Shown here piece after piece: positions 1 through 11,600 of a stretch of 33,355 nucleotides of DNA. Each line of letters begins with the position of its first letter. The first letter of the stretch is position 1. Origin of the DNA: Chlamydomonas sphaeroides (lineage: Eukaryota > Chlorophyta > Chlorophyceae > Chlamydomonadales > Chlamydomonadaceae); contig BDDC01001109.1 in the NCBI GenBank assembly GCA_001662425.1, positions 1-33,355 on the forward strand, in the 5' to 3' direction. The translations under genes were made by a program, and so were the position numbers. The notes under the pieces were generated by a model that did not search any database, had not been told where the DNA came from, and saw only the letters and a program-made list of their open reading frames with translations.

Positions 1-3000
1 GAAGAAGCCAAAGCACTTGGCCGCCACCACCAGCGCAGCCTCGTCGGGTGACTCAGCCTGGGGTCGACGGCACGCAAGGCAGAGGGATGAGGCTCACTGC
101 GGGCTACCAGCAAGCCGGCCGTAGCCTCCCCAACATACCCACAGCAGGCCCATGCTCCATGCCTAGCTTGTCCGCCCTCCTACCTCGTACTTGATCTTGT
201 CCGGCTCCGTGGGCCCGTCAGGGATCACGGTGTGGCACACGGCCAGCAGCCGGAAGAACATCTCCACCGTCGCGGGGCCCTTGGCGTGGAACCAGGCATC
301 GCCCATCACCCGCTCGTCGTAGAAGTTGAAGAAGCGCTCGCGGTACTTGGCCGCCTCAGGCCGCTCGCGGTCGTCGTAGGTCGTGCCGCGCCTGGAGCCA
401 TGGCGCCATGAAAGGATGTTGCGTTGGCACTGGGCAGCCGCACGGACGCATGTGCGCGAGCCGCTGGTTTGCTGAGATGCTGCATGAACGGGTCACCTGC
501 TAGCACGTAACCCCTGTCGTGACCCATGTAAGCATGGCACGACGAGCACGCAGACAACGAAAGCACGGCGACAAGCGTATGCGACAGGGCATGCATGGGC
601 GGGTCGCAGCCGCACGCTAGCGATGCCGTCCGATCGCGGCCCTGCTCCCCGTCCGCCCCGGCCGTACCGCAGCGCGTTGGACTTTTCAATCTCCGTGGCG
701 CCCGCGCCGTACGCCACGCCCGCGATGGAGCACTTGAAGAACTCCATCACGTTGCGCGTCAGCGTGCCGGTCTTGTCGGACAGGATGGTGTTGACCATGC
801 CCAGCTCCTCGTTCAGGTTGCTGGTGCGCGCCAGCGCGGGCGTGTCGGTCTCGGGGTGGTACATGTCACGGTCGTGTGCGATGAGTACCATGGACTGCGG
901 AGGGTTGTGGATTTTGTGGTGGCGCGCGTGGTGAATTGCGCAGCGACGCTTCGGCAGCGCCGTTGTGGCACGAGGACCGACTGGTTTTGAGGAGCGGCTG
1001 GCGGTGGCCGCCTGCCCCGCGGCTGTGGCCCAGGCCACCCGCGCACGGCGCTCTGTCGCACCTGGAACACCTTGACCATCTCGATGGACACGTACAGCGA
1101 GATGGGCACCAGGTAGCCTTGGAACGGGGGAAGAGGGGGGGCGGCAGGGAAGGGTCGAGGCCACGAAAGGGGTTGGATTGGCAGGACGGGAAGCACGGGA
1201 GGTGGGCTCGGCGAGCGCTGATGGCCCGCGCAGCTGGGCCGGGCGATGGCTCAACCCTGCCCTGACCGCTCCGTGGGGCGCTGGCCAGCCCAGGCCCGGG
1301 TCCCGACCCCGGCCCTCACTGTAGAGCAGCAAAGCTACGAAGAAGTTGACCGCCCCCGTTGTGCCCGGGCTGTCCGGGTCGGCGGCGGCGTCCGACACGT
1401 CGGGCCGCATGTACCAGTGGCGCCTGCCGGTCGTGAGAGGTGAGGCGAGCGGGGTTCGGTGTCCAGACAGCGTGCGGCAGCTGCTGCGCGTGAACCGCTG
1501 CTCGACCAAGTGGCGGACCCCGGGCGGAGCAGCGGTCGCGAGGGGCGATGGGTAGTGGGCATCAACGCAACAGTGCGCACAGGCGCCCAAGCGCCGCACT
1601 GACGCGACTGCATGCATGTTGCGTGCGGCATGTTGCGTGCGGCAGCGCGTGTGTTGGGCCGCACCTGTACTCCTGCGAGGTCCAGCTCGCGTGGTAGATG
1701 GCGGACACGAAGCACCACACGAACAGCAGCGTGAAGACGGCGAGGATGACTCGGTCCACCATGCGCTCCAAGTAGGAGCGCTTGGAGGGTGGCTCCGTGG
1801 AGTTCATGAAGATCTTGGTGTCGTGGCCTGGCGGCGGCCAAGTGGCGGAGCAGGGGCGGGGAGGCAGCGCCGTTGGTATTGCTCGTGTCACGGTGCAAGC
1901 TGCGTTGCTGCCCCGTGTTGGCCTTCCACAGCTTCATGGGGCGTACACAGGTTTGAATGTAGCGGCCTGGCAGCCAGCATACGAGCAGCGCCAGCGCCAG
2001 CGGCAGCGTGGGCATTGTTTCGAGCCCGCCGTGTGCGGTGCGCTGAGCCGCCACCCCGGGAGCCCGTGTCACATGCTGCCCCGCACACCCAGCCGGGCGG
2101 CACGGGAGCAGCAGCGGCGCTACTGCAGCTAGCTGCTTGGGGGCGCCCCAGCAGGCCCCGCCAGCCGTTGGCCCCACGGCGACACGCTCTCCTGCTGAGC
2201 TGTCATCGCAACGTGCACCCGGCCCTGCGCCTGTGACGCGGGATGCCGCCCGGACAGCAGCCCCAGCCGTGGCTGCAAACGGCACGTCACGGCACCCACC
2301 CGCATACACCACGAGGCCGGTCACATGGTCCGTGTTGCGCAGGCTGCAGCCGCGCAGCAGCAGCACCGACGACGACAGCGGCACCACGTGCACAGAGCCG
2401 CCGCCGCCGCCGCCGCCAGCGACCGAGCTGACGCTGTCGCTGCGGCCGCCCTCCGCTACGGCGGCAGCGCCCGAGCTCAGCACCCCGCTGCCGGTGTCGC
2501 TCGCCGCCGAGCCGGACGACGAGGTGATTGCAAGCTTGGCCGGCTCGGCGCCGGCCTTGCCGCCGACGGCCTTGCGCGCCGCGGGGCCGGCGCCGGCGGC
2601 CGCCGCAGCGGCGCGGGCGGCGGACACGGCGGCCTGCACGCTGAGCGGCAGCGGCGCGTGGAGGCGCAGGTTTCCTGTGAACTGGTAGAGGCGGGAGTTG
2701 GGCCCTTCGCACTCAACGTCGGCGCTCAGGGAGCACAGCTCCTCCATCGTCAGGTCGCGCGTCGTATCGGCGGCGGCCTTGATCTGCGGCAGCGACACCC
2801 GCGGAGCACAGTCAGGCAGGAGAGGAGGGGCATGCGGCGGTGCACGCCTGGGCCTGAGGCCACTGTAGACGGCGCCTGCCATTCGCGGGCTGTCGGGTCT
2901 GCCGGAGGTCATGCGGGGAGGTGACGAGAACATGTCTGCGTGTCTGCGTGTCCGCAGTGAGCCGTGTTAGCCCGCACCGCACCTTGAGGTTGGTCTCGCC

Positions 3001-5594
3001 GTCCAGGTTCATGGTCTCGATGTAGCAGCTGCCCTCCTCGTGTGAGGAGGCCAGCAGCACCAGGTCCGCGGGCAGGTACTCGTCGCGCAGCACCTGCGGC
3101 GGCGGGCCGGAGGAGGGGGGGAGGGGTCGGGGGTCCGGAGAGGTGGGGTGAGGCGCATGCAGGACTGAGTATGTGGGAAGGCGCCCGACCGCCAGCAGCG
3201 GGGACGGGGGCGGCTGGGGCCGCAAGGGAGGCGCAGCGCTGGGCGTGGTGACCGCGCTTGCCCAGGCCCAGGCGCTGCACCGCTGCAGGGATCACCGCCC
3301 AGGGGGATGTGGCACTGAGGGAGCCACGGGTGGGCGCCAAGCTGGTTTCACGGCACGCCAGCGACGCCGGCTGCGATGCGGGGCGCCAGGCGGCCAGCTC
3401 CGAAACCCTATGCAAGATGGGGGCGGCCGCAGGGTGGACCCCGACGCGCCATGTGCGGCAGCGCGGGGCGGCGCACAGCCGCGGCTTCGCCCGGCGGCCC
3501 GGACCTATGCTGCGTCGCTGGCGGGCCTCCGTGCGGGAGCGCACGGGCGGCACCCGGGGCCGTGCGCTGGAGGTTGCGAGTGCGACGGCGCCCGGGGCTG
3601 CGCTGCGTGCCGCCTGGCGTCTCCGCCCTCACCCGCCTGCACCTCGCCGCACCTGCACCACATCGCCCACGCGGACCGCCCGCCAGGGCACCGTTTTGAA
3701 GGCGCCTGTGTGGATTGGGGCCGCAAACAGGAGGCGTCATGTCCTGTACTACGCGGACCTACAGCACGGTCCGGTCCGCCGAGGTCCTGCCGGCTGGCTG
3801 GCTGCCGCCTGCGGTTGGCCAGGTCACCTGTGGCGGTGTCTAGCACGCGTGTCGGCCTGTTGTTGACCTGCTTGTCTTGCTTGTAGCGCTTGTAGTCCTC
3901 CTGCGGTGCGGGGCAACCGGTCGCGGCAGGTGTCTCAGGCATCCGTCCGGTCGCTATCACGTTGATGCAGTGCCTGGCGGCTGCGGCACGGCGCGGCAGT
4001 ACTACCGCGCAGAGCGTGGCCGCTTGCATCGCAGCTAGCGTTCGCTGCGCGCGCAACGCTCCAGTCCTTCCAGTAGGCCGCCAGCGGCAGCACCGTGTCA
4101 CGACCGCACGGCACGGCTTAACACCTGGATTGGCGCCATCAGGTGTGTGCCGTAGCACTGCCTCAGGTGCGGCAGGTGCGACCGCATGCTGCCGACTGGG
4201 CAGGCTGCTGGCCGGTCGCCCCCACCGGGCGTGGCAGCGGGCCTCGGCCTGCCGGGCGTCGCGGCCGGCGCGCGGCATGCCTCTTCCCAGCCCGCACACT
4301 GACTCGCCCTCGGCGGACCCGCCGCTGGACCTAGTGGCCAGGCTCCAGGTACCTCACCTTCATCAACAACAACGCACTGGGGCACAACTCACCGGGGCCA
4401 GGATCTCTCACCTCACCCTCACCAACACCACCACTAACACCCTACCCAACAGCACCAACAGCATGCAGCACACGGCGCGCCGCCCCACCTGCGCCTCTTT
4501 GAGCATGGACACGCCCACCACCAGCACCAGCGGCGTCCACGTGGTCCAGGGCCTGGCCGGGGAAGGGCAGCAGGGTTTGACACGCGCGTGCCAGCCAACG
4601 AGTGTGGTGGCAGCGCAGGCGAGGCCCCAGCCGGCCCCGCCGCTGCGGCCCCGAGGGCGGGGAAAAAGGGCCGCCGACGCGCGGCAGGCCACAGCAGCGA
4701 GCTGAGGTGACTGGTGCTGGCAAGTGGCTGGCCGGGTCGGGCGGCGCCGGATGGTAGCTGAGGCGGCGGCGCTCACCGCAGCGGGCTGAAAGGCGTGAGA
4801 GACAGCGCGGCCATGAGGGTGAAGAATATGTTGGCGACTCGCCTGCGGAGGTAGGCCGTTGGGAGGGGAGGGGCAAGGTGGCGGTGTGCATGCTGCTGGG
4901 GGGGGAGGCGTGTGGCCGCGTTGAGCAGACGGGCCAGACGGACGCGACAACAGCCGGGGCGGCGCAGCGCCACCGTCCAGCCGGCAGCGGCTGCGCTGCG
5001 GGCTTAGGCTGTCCGTCTTGTAGCGGTGGCTTCGTTGCGCGCCGAGCGTGGGCTGGCCCGACTGAGCAGCCGGCTGAGGGGGTCGAGCAGTGCCGCCGGC
5101 TGCAGCTGCCAGTCCCCGTGCTGGGACCGCGGTGGCCCTGGCGTGGGTCCGGCGGCTGCAGTGACATGAAGCGCCCCCAGTCACGCCGTTGGCCGGGTGT
5201 TGCTTTTGCTCGGAGCTGGCCGCGTGGCGGCTGGCGAGCCCGTGACACGCCCTAGTCCGGAAACACACCCTCAGGCCCAACGCAGGACCCCCGGGGCCCA
5301 CGCCGCTGCCCTGATAGCGCGCCGTCCACGGTTATGCCCGTCAGGTAACTTTGTGGCCTGCAGCCGCGCAGCAGCCCCTGCAAGCTGTCGGCGTGAGCGC
5401 TTACTCAAGACTCACCGGTACTGCTCGAAAAGCGCCTTCGGCAGGTACGTAAGGAGCGTGTATTTCGTTGTCGATGCATAGTTGCCACGGTAAGGCAATC
5501 CGTCCGCTCCGTTTACAGGGACGGACCGCGTCTCCGAGGTCGCGTCGATGCGCTGGGCTCCCCGCTGGAACAGCGTGAGCCAAGAGGTGCCCAT
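1..5594 (-). CDS. P4-type ATPase (phospholipid flippase), 5' 13 exons, truncated by window edge
   Basis: P4-ATPases flip phospholipids to the cytosolic leaflet of Golgi, endosomal or plasma membranes, usually with a CDC50 subunit. Exons (minus): 5594-5416, 4842-4777, 4552-4489, 3900-3828, 3705-3653, 3093-2983, 2783-2300, 1827-1665, 1423-1320, 1117-1062, 894-668, 391-184, 57-1. They join in frame to 615 residues, about half of a usual flippase. Visible: the N-terminal STTKYTLLTYLPKALFEQ signature, TM1/TM2 (about 60-105), the actuator-domain motif DGETNLK (176-182), TM3 (RVILAVFTLLFVWCF), the P4-specific PISL of TM4 (437-440), phosphorylation motif DKTGTLT (Asp491), and the start of the nucleotide-binding domain ending in ESPDEAALV. 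The start is the ATG at 5594, just before the conserved N terminus. Odd: about 90 Ala/Gly/Ser-rich residues (226-318) inserted in the actuator domain. Splice junctions are my inference; the family assignment is secure. Which flippase subgroup it belongs to cannot be told. Confidence 0.93.
2399..2420 (-). repeat. GGC trinucleotide run encoding poly-Gly in flippase exon 7
   Basis: A short CCG/GGC run lies inside coding exon 7 and is read on the minus strand as seven or more consecutive glycines. It sits within the low-complexity insertion of the actuator domain and is a likely site of length variation. Confidence 0.7.
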
Positions 5595-8500
5595 TGGCCT
5601 CTCGGAATCAGCTGGGAGCTATGGCAATAGGCTGCGCCGCGTACAGCACGCTGGCACGCCCCGATGCGCTGCGCACGCAGCGAGCTGCCATGCCGCTTAG
5701 CCCATCGGTTGATAAATGATGATGCTTCTTGCAGCAGAGAGGCGGTCTGTGCAGGCTTGGCCTAGTGTATCCCGGGTAGGCAGAGAGACGCCTCGCCGCA
5801 ACAAGCGGCTGCTGTTGTAGTTGTCCAAGCGTTTCGATGCAATATGATCTAGTTAAATAGCAGCTCGGCGGGCCAGCGATGCGACAACGCGTCTTCGCAC
5901 GAAGTGGAAGTTTATGCGAGTGTTGCCAAACGGCCCATAGCCTTGGCTACGTGAACTAAGTAACTAGGTGCAATGTGACTACGCTAAGTGTGTAAGCAGC
6001 AAGCGCGTGCTGGCTCGCGGAGACGACCGGTCACCACACGTGGGCACGCACCTGCCCCACCCGCCCCCGGGTGTGAAGTCCTTGTCCGAGTTGTTGCAAT
6101 TGGGCGGCCCCATGCCGAGTGCTGCAGTCTGTAGCGCTCTTGGCTCACCGTTTATTCTGTCATCCGAAAGTCCTGCGATACGCCTTGGCTGCCGCCATGC
6201 TTCCAGGATCCCGCCGCGTCCCCTTTCCACGACGCCCGCCTTGAACCGCAGCGAGCTGCTCGTGAGACGCCGCAACCACGCCCAGGGAACTCTGTCACAC
6301 CTTGCCCTTGGTCAACCAGCATCGACCCTACCCCGACCGCCGCTCCTTCCCCACGGTGCACTGCCCAGAGCTGCATCCCACAGGACCCGCCCTACAGCCG
6401 GTGCATCTTCCTGCCACATGTCGTGACATGACGTCCCCATCGGCACCCCCCTCATCCCCAGCCGCACGCACCCTGACCACCGTGCGTACGCGTATGCCCT
6501 CCTGACCTCACCGCACCAAGCGCCGCAGCTTTGGTCCTCGCACTGTGGCAAGTGCGTTTCGGGGTGGGGCAGTCTAGGTGCACCGCAGGCTTTCTGGGTG
6601 GGCCCGCGCTCTGGTCAGAGCCGCGTGGCGCACTGCGTGGCGCGTCCTCGCCCTCTCCTCTCCACAACGGCAGCACCGATGCGCTGCTGGCTGCTCCCCT
6701 ACAGCCTGGGCGGCGGGGTGTGACGCGCATTGGACACGCTCAGTCACGTGCTGACAAGTATGACCCCTTCAGGACCACACGCCCTTGTAGCAGGAGCAAT
6801 AGGCTAGTTCCAGATGTCCAGGCGGTGAGGCTTCTGCCACAGCCCTCAACATGGCCCACAGGGAGCTGGCCTCACAGGCTCCTTGCCGGGTGGGGGACCT
6901 GCGCCCCGAAAGACAGCTCGGCTGCATCGAGAGGGCTGGGGTGTGTGAGCAGCGCTGCGATGAGGGGCTCCAGGGGCACAGGAGAGGGCTTGTCGGCGGG
7001 ACGCGCACGGGACGCGTCCGCGAGGCGGCGGCCAGGGTTGGGGATCTTGCAACAACAATGCGGCCGCCTTCCAGTCCAGGCAGCACCCCGTGCGCCTCCG
7101 GGCAAGCCCCCGCTCCTAGCCAGTGCTCGTTAGCCGTGCGGGACCACTGCGGCCCCACGACAGCAAGAACCCAATAGCCTTGCGGCCGGGTAGGGTAATG
7201 TGTGCAGTGCGGCGTGCGCACGCACTTGCGGCCGGGAGGACACGGTCGCATGCACGCGCATGCGCATGCGGGCCCAATACACATGGCCAGCGTGCCTTCG
7301 TTCGTTTGGTGGCCTCCCGTATGTAGCCCTCCCATGCTCGACCTTTGAACAGTGCTCACAAGTCTCCCCCGCCGAGCGCCCGCCTGTTCGCCGCAGCGCA
7401 CGCGGCAGCGCAGCGCAGGCGGCTGCCGCTCTCCCCTCTGCTTGCCGTCGCCGCAACCTCGGCAACCTCTTCTCACCGCTCCGCAGACCTATACACCACA
7501 CACCACACACAGACACCCGGCTGGCACCGAGCGAGCGGCCGCCGGCCGTGAGCTCGCGTCCCGACCCACATAACTTGGGACTCTTGGGAGCCCTCAAAGC
7601 GCCCCTCGCTACCCTCCCGCCACGGTTGTCCGCCGGCAGCGCTGCCCCCGCCTAATGCCGCGCGCTGCTGTTGCCTGGCCCACACGGCGGGCCGTCCCGA
7701 CCCGGGCCGCTCCTTGTCCTCCTCCTCCTTCTCCGGACACCTCGCACGCGCCGCAACCCCAACGCCAACATCGCCACCCGCTGCAGGGCAGGGGCACCAC
7801 ACCAGCCAGCCCAACACCACGCCAGTGACAACGGTCGGGCCCTGGCGTCTTGAGCGACAAGCCGCGCAATTTGCAGCCCGGCGCGGCGCGCCCGTCTCTG
7901 CCCTGTTCGGGATTATTTGGCAAGCCCGCACCGCTCTAGCTCGCCGAGACGAGGCGACGGGGCGCAAGCCCCGCCTCCGCCCGCAATCAAGTTCACGCGT
8001 CCAGTGGCCAGAGGAGAGATTCACACGGGCCGAGGGTGGTGGTCGCACGTCACGCGTCACTCGCTGAGCGCTGCGCACCGGCGGCTACGGCCCAGCGCCA
8101 CGCGGCGCAAACCACGGCCACCATCCAGCCCCTTGCGAGGGGTGCGCCCGCGTGCCAAGCAATGGCGGCACCGGCGCAACTCACCGCCAGCAGGAGCCCA
8201 CACGCATGGCGCAGCGGGAGGCGCCTCAACATCATGCGCTCAAAGCCCGCACGCACGCTCAAAACAACACCCCGCGGATATGACCTGCGCCCGCTGGGCC
8301 GCAACACGCCCCGCCTGGCGCCGGACGGGCGCAGACCTAGCACGGGGGCACACAACTTCCCAAAACGCCCCCGCAGGGGCCTTCTCCTGCTCTGACTCTC
8401 TCACTCTTTTTCATTCCCAACGGAGGGTACACAGCTCCGGCCGTGCCCCCACACCCACCGCACGCGCGGCCCGGCCCTCCACTTTCCACCGCCGCCACCG

Positions 8501-8682
8501 CTGCCCTCCCCACATGGCCCGCAGGCTGTCTTGAGTCGTCAGGCACTCTATAATCTCATCTCCTCCCCGGCCCGTCCATCGGCTTGCCGCCATGGCAGCC
8601 GCCGCTCAGGCGCCCGTCATGCGGCACCTCCCCATGCCCGCTAACCCCACGCACCGCACGCTAACCTCACTCGCCACGGACC
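5595..8682. other. 3.1-kb stretch without a supported gene: flippase upstream region and kinase 3' flank
   Basis: Both flanking genes run on the minus strand, so the part next to 5595 should hold the flippase promoter and 5' leader, and the part next to 8682 the kinase 3' UTR. I scanned the plus strand for TTACA, the reverse complement of the TGTAA polyadenylation motif, and found none here, so the end of the kinase transcript cannot be placed. Several open frames of 100-235 codons exist on both strands, but they overlap one another and show no recognisable domain or chain of matched splice sites. From about 6240 to 8500 the sequence is C-rich on the plus strand. One TGTAA on the plus strand (5991-5995) has no gene to serve. 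Confidence 0.5.
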
Positions 8683-11600
8683 CTAGCTTGCCATGGCGCG
8701 CACGAAGCTGGCCTCCTTGCGCGACCGCGCCAGCGGGCTGCCGGGCCCCTCGAGCGGCGGCACCGCGCCGCTGCCCATTCCGCTGCCGTAGCTCGACTCA
8801 TGCCCCAGCCCGGCCTCGCCCAGCGGCACGGGGCGCTTGGAGCCGCGCGGCGACGACGGCAGCGACGGCGTCAGCACCGCGACGGCGCTGGCGGCGGGCT
8901 GCACGGCGACGGCGGCGGCGGCGGCGTTGGCCTTGGAAGAGCCGGGGCGCATGAGCCGCGCGAAGAGGCTGGGCGACTGCGGCGCCGGTGCGGCCGCGCC
9001 GGCGGCGTTCACTGCGCGGCCAGGACCCGCAGAGGCAGGCATGACAGAGTGTCCAGCAGGGGCGGTGCGCAACCCAGGAATGCAGCAGTTGTGGAGTGCG
9101 GACACAGCACGTGGTAGCTCGAGTCGCACCTGGCGGTAGCGGCGACACGCGGCCGTTGCTCGACTCCCACGCCGTCGCGGCCGCCAGCGGCGGCGGTCCG
9201 CCGGCCGGCACGCCGCCGCCGCTGGCGGCGCCGTTGGCCGGCTGCACGGAGAAGAACTTGAGCTTGCGAGACAGCGAGCCGACCGACTTCTCGGGCGATG
9301 GGCAGTTGGGCGAGCCGACGGCGACGCCGCCGGGCAGTGCCACGCTGCCGGGCGCCGGGCCGGAGCCGTCGGCGTGGCCGTGCAGCAGCGGCAGCGGCTG
9401 CGAGTGGGTGCTGGCGTGGCCGAGCTGCGAGCCGTAGCCGTAGGTATGCGAGTGCTGCAGCGTGTGGGCGTGGGCGGCCTGCTGCTGCTGCGGCGGCATC
9501 GCGAAGGCGGCGGCGGCGTGGCCGTTGGCGGCGGCGGCGGTGGCGGAGCTGGGCTGCTGCAGGCCGCCGGCGGGGCCCTGGTGCTGCTTCTGGGCCAGCA
9601 TGGGCGCCAGGTCGGCCTGAGGAGGAGAGCAGGGGGCAGCGGCGAGCGGTGAGGCGGGGCGGAGGACGGCTGGGGGGCTGGCGTGTGAGGACGGCACTGG
9701 AAGCGGGGGCTGGCCCGCGCGGCCTGTCTTGGGTTACGCACTGTGACGCTGCGCCCCAGCATGCCGCCGTCCATGGTGGGCCGCCGCGGCAGCAGCCGGT
9801 TGCGCGCGCGCGCCAGGCCGCCGCCCTCGCGGCGGGAGTACTTGAGGATCCAGGGGTGGTCCAGGAGCTGCGCGATGGAGGGGCGGACCGAGGGGTCGCG
9901 CACCAGCACGCTGCGTGTGGGTGGGAGGGTGGGCGGGGGGGGGCCAGCGGCGGAAGGCAGGAGGTTGGGGCTCGGGGTGGCAAGGCGGGGCAGGGGTTTG
10001 GGAGCAGGTCGTGCCTGGGGGCGGGAGCGGGCTTGCTGCCAGGCGCACCGCTGCATGCGCACACACGCGCAGCCAGTGCCGCGTGCGTGCGGCAGCGCCG
10101 CACCTGCTCATGAAGTTGACGCTCTCGGGCGACAGCCAGGCGGGGTACTCGACGCGCTTGGTGCGGATGAGGCGCAGCGTCTCCTGCGCCGAGGGCTGCG
10201 CGGCGGCGAAGGCAAGGGCCACACGGGGCGCACGCGGGCGACTCAGCGGAAGCGGCCGTGCGGGAGTGCAGCAGCACCAGGCAGCACATAAGGAAGCGCA
10301 CTGCGTTGAGCCCCCAGACAGCGGACAGCTTGGACAGCGTCTTAGGGGCCCCCCAGCCCTTCACCCGGTCTCAGGGCACGCCCCGGGTGCTCACCGCGGC
10401 AAAGGGCGGCTGCCCCACTAGCAGCTCGTAGGCCAGCACGCCAACGCTCCAGCAGTCGACCTTGTTGGTGTAGCCGGTGTCGGGGCGGTCCTTGTGGTCC
10501 TCGGGGTGCTGCTTGACGGGGCAGTCCAGGATCTCGGGCGCCAGGTAGTCGATGGTGCCCAGCCTTAGGGGTGGGGCGAGGGGAAGGGACAGGCACGCGG
10601 GGGATGATGATCAGGCGTCGAGGCTGTGCGGTCATCCAGACAGTGGCGCTGGTCCTGGTCATGGTGTTGATCATTGTGAGATGCTGGCTGGCCGGGTTAG
10701 GGACGGCCGCGGCGGCTTGTCGGCAGCGTCGGCGCCACGGATGCATTGCGTGTGGCGCAGCGCGCGATCCCGGCCGAGCCGGCGGCCTCACCGTGTGTTG
10801 GCGATCTCTTGCTTGGAGTCGATGGAGAGCCCGAAGTCAGCGATCTTGACCTGAGGAGACACGCGCCGCGAGTGGCACAGACCAACAGCGTCGTTCCTCA
10901 GCCATGCGCGGCACTGCAGCTGGCGCGGTGGACCCGACACGTGTCGCGCCGCTCGCAGCGCCCCCCTCTCCATCCACGCCTGCGCCCTCGCGGCCAGCGC
11001 CCACCTGGAACGAGTTGGTGAGCAGCATGTTCTCAGGCTTGATGTCGCGGTGGATGAGGCCCTCCTCGTGGATGACCTGCAGCAGGAGGCACAGGCAGGC
11101 AGGGGGCCGTCGCAGGAGGGGGCGACGGGCGTGGGCGTGAGCACTGCGCAGCCAGGAACGCGCCCCGGCCTTGATGCTAGCTAGCATGGAGCCACGGGGG
11201 GCCGCAGGCCGAGCGGACCGGCAGGCAGCCCCAGCAGGCCCAGCTTACTTATTGTATAACCCGTGCATGAATGCCCAACAATAAACGACCCACAGGCAGA
11301 GTGGCACTGCAGGCAGGCCCCGCAGGCCGTACCTGGCAGCCCGCCATGAAGGCATGAACCATGTACACATAGAAACGTACTTAGCCCGTGCATGGATGTG
11401 CCACAACAACAGTCGACAAACAGGGCCTGCGCCCCCCGGCCGCCGCACCTGCAGGCCCGCCATGAAGGGGTCCAGGATGAGCGGCACCGCCAGCTCCTCC
11501 GCCAGCCGGCCGCGCTGCGACTTGAGGTACGAGTACACGTCACCCTGCGGCGAGCGCGAGCGCGCACCGGGGGAAGAGCGCGTGGGGTGAGCGGCAGAAG

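Noticed and set aside
1335..2933. 532-codon open frame on the minus strand
   Set aside because: Only its exon 7 part (2783-2300) is flippase sequence; the rest runs through introns and out-of-frame exons without stops because of high GC.
5991..5995. TGTAA motif on the plus strand
   Set aside because: No plus-strand gene precedes it; a chance five-base match.
7473..8534. Two overlapping open frames of about 200 codons on opposite strands
   Set aside because: Neither shows a recognisable motif, and codon composition simply follows local GC content.
8683..10364. Long minus-strand open frames of about 450 codons
   Set aside because: They read through kinase introns or in the wrong frame. Kinase motifs appear only when the exons are spliced as listed.
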